From positions 1-64,000 of the forward strand of contig JBOFUP010000024.1 in assembly GCA_051652645.1 (NCBI GenBank): a stretch of 64,000 nt of DNA, given 5' to 3'. Positions 17,093 through 25,164 of this stretch are shown piece after piece. Source of the stretch: UBA7332 sp051652645. Lineage in GTDB: Bacteria > Bacteroidota > Bacteroidia > Bacteroidales > UBA7332. The number at the start of each line of letters is the position of its first letter. Position 1 is the first letter of the stretch. Under the pieces are notes generated by a model that was not told where the DNA came from, ran no database searches, and saw only the letters and a program-made list of their open reading frames with translations. The position numbers were made by a program, and so were the translations under genes.

Positions 17093-18922
17093 ATGCAACA
17101 TTATTTCAATTATCATAGACGAAATTGCCTTGTTGTTGAAGTAGGCAATACCTCTATTGGTGGTAAAAATCCAATAAGGGTACAATCAATGACTAATACA
17201 TCGACAATGGATACTGATGGATCTGTTGATCAAGCAATAAAAATAATAAAAAACGGAGGGGAACTAGTTAGACTAACAGCTCAAGGAATAAAAGAGTCTA
17301 ATAACCTAAAAGAGATACACACAAAGCTTCGTTCATTAGGGTATAACACTCCCCTTGTAGCAGATATTCACTTCAACCCTAATGCTGCCGATCGCGCTGC
17401 TCAAGTGGTAGAGAAAGTTAGAATAAATCCTGGCAACTATGTTGATAGCGTAAAGCGCTTTTCTCATATTGAATATTCTGACACAGAATACTCTTCCGAA
17501 ATAGTGAAAATAAGGGAGCGATTCATTCCATTCCTAAAGATATGCAAAGAAAACAATACAGCCATACGTGTTGGGGTTAATCACGGATCTCTTTCTGATA
17601 GAATCGTTAGCCGCTATGGAGACACTCCCCTTGGCATGGTTGAGTCTGCCCTTGAATTTCTTAGAATCTGTATAGATGAGAAGTTTCTAAATGTTGTGAT
17701 CTCGATGAAGTCATCAAACACTATTGTGATGGTAAATAGCGTTAGGCTTCTAATAGAAAGGATGAATAACGAGAATATGAACTTCCCTATTCACCTTGGA
17801 GTAACAGAGGCTGGAGATGGTGAAGATGGTAGAATAAAATCAGCCCTTGGAATAGGAGCACTACTTGCTGATGGTATTGGTGATACTCTTAGAGTATCTC
17901 TAAGCGAAGATCCAGAACTTGAGATCCCTGTTGGAAAAGAGTTAGTAAACTATTTTACCAACCGTACCAACCATCCCCTCATAAATGGCACACTATGCCC
18001 AGAGTTTTCTTGGAGTTCACCAACGAGAAGAAGAACCTCTTCGGTTGGTAATATTGGTGGTGATAATCTTCCTGTAGTCATAGCAGATGCAAGTCAATAC
18101 CAAGGGGTATCTGATACAACAACTCCAGATTACATTATTGGAGAATCAACAGACGGAAGTATACCAACAATAGTAGAATATAATAAATGGAGCAATTCAA
18201 TAAATAGTTATCACCCTTTATTCAATATAGAAAGTTTCGATTATATCGAATCAATTGATGCACCAATAAAATTCCTATCAGTAAGTACAGAGGAGTTGAC
18301 AGATGAACTTATTGAGAAAATTAAAGAGACTAGATCATTGGTTATTCTTTTACATAGCAACCATATCAACATGGTTGGAGATATTCGAAGTGCATTTCAT
18401 CGACTGATGATTAACAAGTGTGACACACCCGTTGTAATAAGAAAAAAATTCTGCCAAGAATCAAAAGAGTCACTACAAATAAAAGCCGCTGCCGATTATG
18501 GAGCTCTGCTACTAGATGGATTTGGTGATGGAGTGTCACTAAAGAACGAAAATGGTAATGACAAAGAATGCGTAGCAATAATGTTCGGTATATTGCAAGC
18601 ATCCAGATTAAGAGTAAGCAAAACAGAATACATATCTTGTCCAAGCTGCGGAAGAACTCTATTCAATCTCCAAGGTACTATTGCAAAAATAAAAGAACGC
18701 ACCTCACACCTCAAAGGTCTTAAAATAGGAATAATGGGATGTATAGTAAATGGACCTGGAGAGATGGCGGATGCTGACTACGGATATGTAGGTGCAGGGC
18801 AAGGAAAAGTTAGCCTTTACAAGAAAAAGGAGTGTATAGAAAAAAACATTCCTGAAGAGCAGGCTGTTGAAAAGCTAATCGAGCTCATAAAGAGTAATGG
18901 AGATTGGAAAGAACAAATATAA
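17093..18922 (+). CDS. ispG: 4-hydroxy-3-methylbut-2-enyl-diphosphate synthase, long form
   Basis: A 609-residue IspG/GcpE that makes HMBPP in the non-mevalonate isoprenoid pathway. The N-terminal TIM barrel (about 10-285) begins with the IRVQSMTNTST motif. A large middle insert (about 300-500) marks the three-domain form found in Bacteroidota, Chlamydiae and plants. The C-terminal [4Fe-4S] domain supplies CPSC (Cys 516 and 519) and IGIMGCIVNGPGEM (Cys 550). The product feeds the polyprenyl synthase encoded nearby. The MATE gene begins 4 bases after its stop. Confidence 0.95.
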   Translation: MQHYFNYHRRNCLVVEVGNTSIGGKNPIRVQSMTNTSTMDTDGSVDQAIKIIKNGGELVRLTAQGIKESNNLKEIHTKLRSLGYNTPLVADIHFNPNAADRAAQVVEKVRINPGNYVDSVKRFSHIEYSDTEYSSEIVKIRERFIPFLKICKENNTAIRVGVNHGSLSDRIVSRYGDTPLGMVESALEFLRICIDEKFLNVVISMKSSNTIVMVNSVRLLIERMNNENMNFPIHLGVTEAGDGEDGRIKSALGIGALLADGIGDTLRVSLSEDPELEIPVGKELVNYFTNRTNHPLINGTLCPEFSWSSPTRRRTSSVGNIGGDNLPVVIADASQYQGVSDTTTPDYIIGESTDGSIPTIVEYNKWSNSINSYHPLFNIESFDYIESIDAPIKFLSVSTEELTDELIEKIKETRSLVILLHSNHINMVGDIRSAFHRLMINKCDTPVVIRKKFCQESKESLQIKAAADYGALLLDGFGDGVSLKNENGNDKECVAIMFGILQASRLRVSKTEYISCPSCGRTLFNLQGTIAKIKERTSHLKGLKIGIMGCIVNGPGEMADADYGYVGAGQGKVSLYKKKECIEKNIPEEQAVEKLIELIKSNGDWKEQI

Positions 18923-18926
18923 TTAT

Positions 18927-20294
18927 ATGAATAAATCAACAAACGAATTGGAGATAGAGAGAGTTGGAAAACTACTTCTTAAATACTCTATCCCTGCTAT
19001 CATTGCAATGCTTGTCAACTCACTATACAATATAGTTGACCGAGTATTCATTGGCCAAGGAGTTGGAGCATTAGCAATATCAGGACTAGCTCTAACCTTT
19101 CCAATTTCAACTCTTCAAACGGCTTGTGGCATGCTTATTGGGGCTGGGGCTGGGGCTAGAATTTCAATTGTGCTTGGAAAGAAGGATAAGGATTGGGCTG
19201 AAAGGATTTTGGCAAATGCCCTAATGCTCTCTTTCCTTATATCTGGATTGTTCATATTAACAACAACCCTCTTCCTAGATGAAATCCTAGTAGCATTTGG
19301 AGGTAGCGACGAAACAATCAAGTATGCAGAGAGCTATTTAAGAATATTGATACCCGGAAGCATATTCTCTACCCTTACTTTCTCATTCTGTAATATGCTC
19401 AGAGCTTCTGGATACCCTTCTAGATCTATGTTTATCATTGTCTTTGGAGCAGTATTAAACACAATATTAGACCCAATATTCATTTTCGTTTTAGATCTAG
19501 GGATTGAGGGAGCTGCTTATGCTACTATTTTATCTATGGCAATTACTTCAGTAATTGCACTTGGCAGTTTTCTACGAAAAGGAAGTAATATCAGATTTAG
19601 AGTTAAGAACTTCAAACTTAGGCTAACAATCATACGAAACATTTTAGCTATAGGAATATCCCCATTTCTTATCAATGCCACTAGTGCAGCTATTGTTGCT
19701 ATGGTAAGCTTTCTATTAATACGCCATGGTGGAGACCTTGCTGTAGGTGCATATGGTATTGTCAATAGCTTCATCGTACTAATGATACTTATGGTTATAG
19801 GCATTTGCCAAGGAATGCAACCTATAGTTGGATACAATTTCGGGGCAGGACATAGAGATAGGATGAAAGACACCCTTAAGCTCAGCGTCTATGCAGGTGT
19901 TGCTGTTATGAGTGTTGGCTTCATCATAGCAATGGCTGCTCCTAGATATGTAGCATTAGCATTTACTAAAGATCCTGAACTAATAGAACTTGCTGTAGTG
20001 GGGCTTAGATATGTCTCTTTAGTTGCCCCTCTTATTGGGTTTCAAATAGTAGTTACAAACTTCTTCCAATCGATAGGCAAGGTGAAGATTTCAATATTCT
20101 TGAGTCTGTCAAGGCAAGTACTATTTCTATTCCCTTTACTCTTTATTATACCTATTTTCTTCGGTCTCAACGGAGTATGGTTAGCAATGCCAATCTCCGA
20201 TACCATATCAATGGTGGTAACAACTATTGTACTTTATAGATCAAGATACCTATTTCGCACTAGCCATTTAGGAGGGAAAGACGGTATAGATTAA
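18927..20294 (+). CDS. MATE-family multidrug/Na+ antiporter
   Basis: A 455-residue protein from the ATG at 18927, chosen because the longer frame overlaps ispG without adding family sequence. It has twelve predicted membrane helices in two halves and MATE-typical stretches such as PAIIAMLVNSLYNIVDRVFI and MQPIVGYNFGAG. It should export drugs or cationic metabolites against Na+ or H+. Its coupling to ispG by 4 bases is probably operonic convenience. The unit ends at a 19-bp perfect hairpin. Confidence 0.9.
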   Translation: MNKSTNELEIERVGKLLLKYSIPAIIAMLVNSLYNIVDRVFIGQGVGALAISGLALTFPISTLQTACGMLIGAGAGARISIVLGKKDKDWAERILANALMLSFLISGLFILTTTLFLDEILVAFGGSDETIKYAESYLRILIPGSIFSTLTFSFCNMLRASGYPSRSMFIIVFGAVLNTILDPIFIFVLDLGIEGAAYATILSMAITSVIALGSFLRKGSNIRFRVKNFKLRLTIIRNILAIGISPFLINATSAAIVAMVSFLLIRHGGDLAVGAYGIVNSFIVLMILMVIGICQGMQPIVGYNFGAGHRDRMKDTLKLSVYAGVAVMSVGFIIAMAAPRYVALAFTKDPELIELAVVGLRYVSLVAPLIGFQIVVTNFFQSIGKVKISIFLSLSRQVLFLFPLLFIIPIFFGLNGVWLAMPISDTISMVVTTIVLYRSRYLFRTSHLGGKDGID

Positions 20295-20315
20295 TAAGCT
20301 ATTTAGCATAATAAG

Positions 20316-20383
20316 AACACTATCTCCTCTACTACACCTTAGTCCAAATTTATTTTGAATGGTATAGTAGAGGAGATAGTGTT
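20316..20383. terminator. Two-way terminator, 19-bp perfect stem
   Basis: Arms 20316-20334 and 20365-20383 are perfect 19-base inverted repeats around a 30-base loop, followed by a short T-run on the plus strand. The hairpin lies 22 bases after the MATE stop, between convergent units, so it could serve both strands. Confidence 0.75.
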
Positions 20384-20386
20384 TTA

Positions 20387-20771
20387 TCATATCATTACCA
20401 TAGATATCCAGCAAAAGAACATGAATTCTCCCCAGATAACTTATTTATCTTAAAACTCAAGTAAATATTATTATCTCAGAATTATAAATCTATTCTTATC
20501 ATACCAATTTCGAAACTACAATGTATTAATAAGTGTAACTTAACTTGATCTATTCAATATTAATTTAAACGGCCATTGTACCTCCACTCTCATCAAAGGA
20601 TCTATACCCCTTCTGATTCAGACACCTAATATTACCCTATTAATTTCAGTCATCACCAAGTTTAGGAAGGTGACGCTTTATATAATAGGTGTCTAATATA
20701 TCTGTGAAATAAAAATAGATATAGAATATTAGAAATCAACCTCTAGTAATAATACTATAAACAAGACAAAT
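20387..20771. other. 385-base gene-free spacer with an imperfect hairpin
   Basis: No credible open frame or RNA gene is seen. At 20620-20694 an outer inverted repeat (agacacct / aggtgtct) encloses a smaller one (tcacc / ggtga), forming a possible 75-base folded structure about 78 bases after the minus-strand HhH gene stop. It may be that gene's 3' end or a decayed element. Nothing else is identifiable. Confidence 0.35.
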
Positions 20772-21671
20772 CTAGTTATCAAATAGTATATAGTCTGATA
20801 GTCTATCAAGATCCTCTTGTGAGAACTCCTCTAACATGGCTAATTCACTGATAGATTTTATACTCCCTCGTTTCTTCCTCAACTCTATCATAGCTTTTGC
20901 TTGATAAAAGTTAATATAAGGATGGTAGCGCAATCTATCAATACCACTTTTATTTATATCTAGTCTTCTTATTTCTGGCTCCTCAATCACAACCCACTCA
21001 CTTATTAGAAAATTGACGATTGAGTCTGGTATACTTGAGATCTCCTTAAGTTGATCAGCGCGAACAAACCCTCCAAGTCGCTCCCTATATTGAACTATCA
21101 TATTGGCATAACCAACACCAATACCGGGTATTCTCTTGAGAAGAGCCGTATCACATCTATTAATATCAATAGGTGTCACTTCATCAAACTTATACCGTTT
21201 TGTAGTGTCTCGTTTGGTGGGTGGTTTAATAAAACGAGCCGTATCAATCTCTATATAAGGCTCTAACTCACTATACTTAGTTTGAGAAAGCCCATATATT
21301 CGCGACAATGAGTTCTTTGTTCGGAACTCGCCTCCTTTCTTTCGGTATCGCAATATGTTAGATACCACATATGATCTTATCCCTAGATTGATCAACACGC
21401 TAGAGTCTGCTGTATTAGGATCAAAATCAAAAAGCGTGTAGTTAATCTCTTTTCTATCATAAGACAATCGAGTCTTCACTCTGTGATCGCGCAAACTATC
21501 CTTAAGCCTAGTAAACTGCAAAATGTGCAGAGAGTCAATATGAGATAAAGGCTCTCTAGTTGTTAATACAGGTAACACGAATAAGCGTGTTAGTATCAAA
21601 ATAAAAAGAGCACATAGAAGCAATAATGCTCCTATGCGCTCTCCCCTTGTCATTTTAAACATATCCTTCAT
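20772..21671 (-). CDS. ComEA-like helix-hairpin-helix protein
   Basis: A 299-residue protein with an N-terminal membrane anchor (about 13-32) and three helix-hairpin-helix motifs: near GLSQTKYSELEPY (about 115-140), the canonical LLKRIPGIGVGYANMIVQYR (about 175-205), and near HPYINFYQAKAMIELRKKRG (about 250-290). HhH motifs bind DNA without sequence preference. Bacteroidota homologues resemble ComEA, the periplasmic DNA receptor, but contain several HhH units and no proven competence role. A TAGTTTTG -7 box sits just upstream. Confidence 0.8.
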   Translation of the reverse strand: MKDMFKMTRGERIGALLLLCALFILILTRLFVLPVLTTREPLSHIDSLHILQFTRLKDSLRDHRVKTRLSYDRKEINYTLFDFDPNTADSSVLINLGIRSYVVSNILRYRKKGGEFRTKNSLSRIYGLSQTKYSELEPYIEIDTARFIKPPTKRDTTKRYKFDEVTPIDINRCDTALLKRIPGIGVGYANMIVQYRERLGGFVRADQLKEISSIPDSIVNFLISEWVVIEEPEIRRLDINKSGIDRLRYHPYINFYQAKAMIELRKKRGSIKSISELAMLEEFSQEDLDRLSDYILFDN

Positions 21672-21695
21672 AGATGGCTATTATTCTAATAGTTA

Positions 21696-21703
21696 CAAAA
21701 CTA
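21696..21703 (-). promoter_or_regulatory. -7 promoter box for the HhH gene
   Basis: The minus strand reads TAGTTTTG, matching TAnnTTTG, 25 bases before the HhH start. A TTTG lies at 21726-21729 (spacing 22, slightly long), at the end of the upstream NSS gene. Confidence 0.45.
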
Positions 21704-21724
21704 TCAATTTAAACAATAGTTCTA

Positions 21725-23074
21725 TCAAAGAATCCCAAATTGTTGAAGAATAATTACCAAAACACCTATTGGAGCTACATATTTGAGTGTTAAATAAAAT
21801 AAGTTGAACTGTTGATCACTAATCTTTGACCCTATAGATAGTTCCTCCTTTATAAGTTTTTTAGATACTAACCATCCTCCATATATTGCTATTGCAGCTC
21901 CTCCTATTGGTTGGAGTATACTAGCCGCAACATATTCTGACAATCCGAAGATGTTCATACCAAATATTGTAAATTCCCTCCAAACACCTAATGACAAAGA
22001 GCAAACAACTCCTAATATAGAACAGACAAAAAGAACAAAAAATGTTGCTCTCTTGCGTGAGATATTATACTCTTCATGAATGAGAGTTACTACAACCTCT
22101 GCTATTGCTATAGTTGAAGTTAATGCCGCAACTAACAACAGTAGAAAAAACATTGCTGACCATACCTGACCACCAAACATATTATTGAACATATTTGGTA
22201 GCGTTATGAATACCAACTCAGGACCTTGACCTGGACTAATTCCAAAAGTAAATACAATAGGAAAAATTATAACTCCAGCAAGAAGAGCTACCAACGTGTC
22301 GAGCCCAACTACAAGAAGGGCTGTCTTTGGAAGGTTGGTTTTCTTATTGAAATATGATGCATATGTAATAAGCGTACCCATACCAATACTAAGAGAGAAG
22401 AAAGCTTGCCCCAATGCTTCTATGAATACACGAGGTGTAATCTTTGAGAAATCTGGATTAAACATAAAACTTAAGCCCTCTTTAGCACCATCAAGCATAA
22501 GTGAATTAGCTGCAAGAAGAAGTAGTATAAGGAATAGAATAGGCATCAATATGTTAGACACTTTCTCTATTCCATCCTTTATACCTCCAAGAGATATTAG
22601 AGCAGTAGAACCAAGCACAAAGAAAAGCCAGAAGAGCGGTTTTATTGGATGGTTTGTAAACTCGTTAAACATAAGACTTAGATCCTCACTACCTTTATCA
22701 ACTAACCCTCCTACGATAGATTCCATTAGATACTCAGCTGTCCATCCAGCGACAACAGAATAAAATCCTAATATAAGAATAGAGCTAATCAAACAAAGCC
22801 ACCCTACCCAATTCCAACGATTACCTCCAGTGAGAGTACGAAATGCAGCTTTTGGGTTCTGTCCTGTCTTACGACCAATATAGAACTCCATAAGCAAAAT
22901 TGGAATACCAAGCAGGAGAACACATGCTAGGTATGTAATAATAAATGCCCCTCCACCATTTGCTCCCACTAAGTATGGGAACCTCCATATATTACCTAGG
23001 CCAACTGCAGCTCCTACAGTTGCTAATACAACTCCTATTTTTGAGGTGAATCCACCTCTTTCGTCTGTTGACAT
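21725..23074 (-). CDS. Sodium-dependent amino-acid transporter, NSS/SNF family (copy 2)
   Basis: A 449-residue NSS-family symporter with about 11-12 helices. The first unwound helix carries the hallmark VGLGNIWRFPYLVGANGGG that forms substrate and Na+ sites. Further family motifs are FFSLSIGMGTLITYASYF and the Na+-site region LVAALTSTIAIAEVV. Such bacterial transporters (MhsT/LeuT group) import amino acids with Na+. It is a tandem paralogue of the gene just upstream (74-base gap), close in every helix, which points to local duplication and probably different amino-acid preference. Confidence 0.9.
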   Translation of the reverse strand: MSTDERGGFTSKIGVVLATVGAAVGLGNIWRFPYLVGANGGGAFIITYLACVLLLGIPILLMEFYIGRKTGQNPKAAFRTLTGGNRWNWVGWLCLISSILILGFYSVVAGWTAEYLMESIVGGLVDKGSEDLSLMFNEFTNHPIKPLFWLFFVLGSTALISLGGIKDGIEKVSNILMPILFLILLLLAANSLMLDGAKEGLSFMFNPDFSKITPRVFIEALGQAFFSLSIGMGTLITYASYFNKKTNLPKTALLVVGLDTLVALLAGVIIFPIVFTFGISPGQGPELVFITLPNMFNNMFGGQVWSAMFFLLLLVAALTSTIAIAEVVVTLIHEEYNISRKRATFFVLFVCSILGVVCSLSLGVWREFTIFGMNIFGLSEYVAASILQPIGGAAIAIYGGWLVSKKLIKEELSIGSKISDQQFNLFYLTLKYVAPIGVLVIILQQFGIL

Positions 23075-23148
23075 AATATTTTATAGTTATCGGTTTCCAA
23101 AATCCCCCACAAAGTAAACATTATTGAGATATTATATCTTCATCCCGA

Positions 23149-24501
23149 TCACTTAATAATACCTAATTGAAACAATAATATCAATAGAATTGCAATTGGG
23201 GCTAGATATTTTAATGCTAAATGGAAAATGTTAAAAGTAGCTCTACTAATATTAGACCCTAATCTTAACTCATCATAGAATTTACCAGTAGGCACCCTCC
23301 AACCTACAAATATAGCAATCAAACAACCAGCAATTGGAAGAAGGAGATTTGATGTAGTATAATCTAATAGATCAAAGAATCTTCTCCCGAAAAATGTTAG
23401 ATCATACTCTCTACCAAGAGACAACGAACTTAAAATCCCTAATAATCCAGAAGCAATAACTAGTAAAAAGACTGCCTTCTTGCGGCTAATATTGAACTCT
23501 TCAATTGCAAAGGTTATTACTACCTCTGCAAGAGATATTGTTGAAGTAAGTGCTGCTATTGCTAATAGTAGAAAGAATAGGGATGCCCATATTTGACCTC
23601 CAATCATCTGATTAAAAACATTTGGAAGTGTTATGAACACAAGCTCAGGTCCTTGCCCCGGGGCAATGCCAAAAGTAAAAACAGCAGGGAAAATTATTAT
23701 ACCAGCTAAAATAGCCACTAGAGTATCCAAAAGAGAAACTATAACGGCGGTTCGTGGAATATTTGTATCCTTTTTGAAATAGGAACCATATGTTATTGAT
23801 ATACCCAATCCAATACTTAAGGAGAAGAATGCTTGTCCTAGAGCTTCAAGTACTACTTTTGTATCTATCTTCGTAAAGTCAGGCTTAAAGAGAAATGTGA
23901 GACCCTCTATTGCACCCTCAAGCATCAATGATCTTACACCCATTATAAGAAGTAAGACAAAAAGTAGTGGCATCAATACATTTGAAACTCTCTCAATTCC
24001 ATTTTTTATTCCTCCTAACGAGACTAGTGCTGTAAGTCCTAAGAACATGAATAACCAAAAGATTGGTTTCACTGTACTTGATGAGAAATTTTCAAATATC
24101 TCATTTAATTCAGCCGTACTTCTATTTTCTAAACCTCCTGTTACTGCTTGTATAAAATACTCAGCTGTCCATCCAGCTACCACTGAATAGAAGCCCATAA
24201 TAAGCAGTGGACTCAAGATACTCAACCACCCTACGATGGGCCAATACCTGCTATTAGATAGTGATTTAAATGCTCCTATAGGGTTTTGCCCTGTAGCCCT
24301 ACCCATATACAACTCAGAGAGCATGACAGGAAGGCCGACAACTAATATGCATATCAAGTATACAATCAGAAAGGCCCCACCACCATTTGTGCCAACTGTA
24401 TATGGAAAGCGCCATATATTACCCAAACCGACTGCTGCACCTACTGTTGCTGCAATCACCCCCATCTTTGTAGCGAAACCTACACGCTGATTATTACTCA
24501 T
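23149..24501 (-). CDS. Sodium-dependent amino-acid transporter, NSS/SNF family (copy 1)
   Basis: A 450-residue NSS-family protein with VGLGNIWRFPYTVGTNGGG in helix 1, FFSLSIGLGISITYGSYF and AIAALTSTISLAEVV, plus about 12 predicted membrane helices. It should import amino acids with sodium across the inner membrane. It lies 142 bases downstream of the FMN-domain gene of the peptidase operon and has its own TATATTTG box, so it may be both read through to and independently expressed. The next gene is its close paralogue. Confidence 0.9.
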   Translation of the reverse strand: MSNNQRVGFATKMGVIAATVGAAVGLGNIWRFPYTVGTNGGGAFLIVYLICILVVGLPVMLSELYMGRATGQNPIGAFKSLSNSRYWPIVGWLSILSPLLIMGFYSVVAGWTAEYFIQAVTGGLENRSTAELNEIFENFSSSTVKPIFWLFMFLGLTALVSLGGIKNGIERVSNVLMPLLFVLLLIMGVRSLMLEGAIEGLTFLFKPDFTKIDTKVVLEALGQAFFSLSIGLGISITYGSYFKKDTNIPRTAVIVSLLDTLVAILAGIIIFPAVFTFGIAPGQGPELVFITLPNVFNQMIGGQIWASLFFLLLAIAALTSTISLAEVVITFAIEEFNISRKKAVFLLVIASGLLGILSSLSLGREYDLTFFGRRFFDLLDYTTSNLLLPIAGCLIAIFVGWRVPTGKFYDELRLGSNISRATFNIFHLALKYLAPIAILLILLFQLGIIK

Positions 24502-24548
24502 AAGGCCATATTACTATTAATTTAATACCCAAATAATATATCAAATTA

Positions 24549-24556
24549 CAAATATA
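24549..24556 (-). promoter_or_regulatory. -7 promoter box for the NSS transporter pair
   Basis: The minus strand reads TATATTTG, an exact TAnnTTTG match 47 bases before the NSS start, in the 142-base gap after the peptidase operon. No good -33 element was found. Confidence 0.45.
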
Positions 24557-24643
24557 AGGCAAAACAAGACTAAACCTATTGATTTAAAACTAAACTCTAT
24601 ATAAAAGAGGTTGATTGATGTAATATTAGGAAGCAAATAGATA

Positions 24644-25153
24644 TTACTTAACAGGATTGGCTATTGATTTATCACTTATGAGCTTAATATTCTCAATCAC
24701 AGCCTCAGAAGTTAGAGTTGCTCCTGTAACTGCATCTACATTGGTTTTAGAAGCCTCTTTTATATCTATACCATTCCACTTCTTAAGGAAACCACTCCTA
24801 TAAATCTTATTTAGATAGCTAGGAGTTTCCAATGAGTTTACAACAGCAACCTTTACAATCTTATGACTTTTATCGGTTACAACTATTGTGGGAACATCCT
24901 CGTAATACCCCCAAATATCAGTACCATACTCTTGAGAGTTAAAGAGGAATCCAACTTGATTTCCCTTTTTATCAATAATACTATTCCATATTGTATTTAG
25001 TGGTTTAATATCCGCTGCAGATGGGTAAACTGTTCTAACGCTATCTATTATAGAATCTGCTTTACGAGTAGGCTCTGTACCTCTACTACCACTTGCTGTG
25101 ATAGTAAAGGTCGTTGCTAGAATTGATAGTATTATATGTCTATGTATCTTCAT
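24644..25153 (-). CDS. Secreted FMN-binding-domain protein (covalent flavin type)
   Basis: A 169-residue protein with a signal peptide (about 1-22) and an FMN-binding domain. The motif DAVTGATLTS at 140-149 matches the ApbE flavin-transferase target D-x-x-[ST]-G-A-T, so Thr 146 is the likely site of covalent FMN attachment. Preceding sequence (VVTDKSHKIVKVAVVNSLET) fits the NqrC/RnfG-like fold. It is the last gene of the tight peptidase operon, 11 bases after the S46 gene. A periplasmic redox carrier next to peptidases is unusual, and its electron partner is unknown. Confidence 0.8.
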   Translation of the reverse strand: MKIHRHIILSILATTFTITASGSRGTEPTRKADSIIDSVRTVYPSAADIKPLNTIWNSIIDKKGNQVGFLFNSQEYGTDIWGYYEDVPTIVVTDKSHKIVKVAVVNSLETPSYLNKIYRSGFLKKWNGIDIKEASKTNVDAVTGATLTSEAVIENIKLISDKSIANPVK

Positions 25154-25164
25154 TTTTTCTTATG

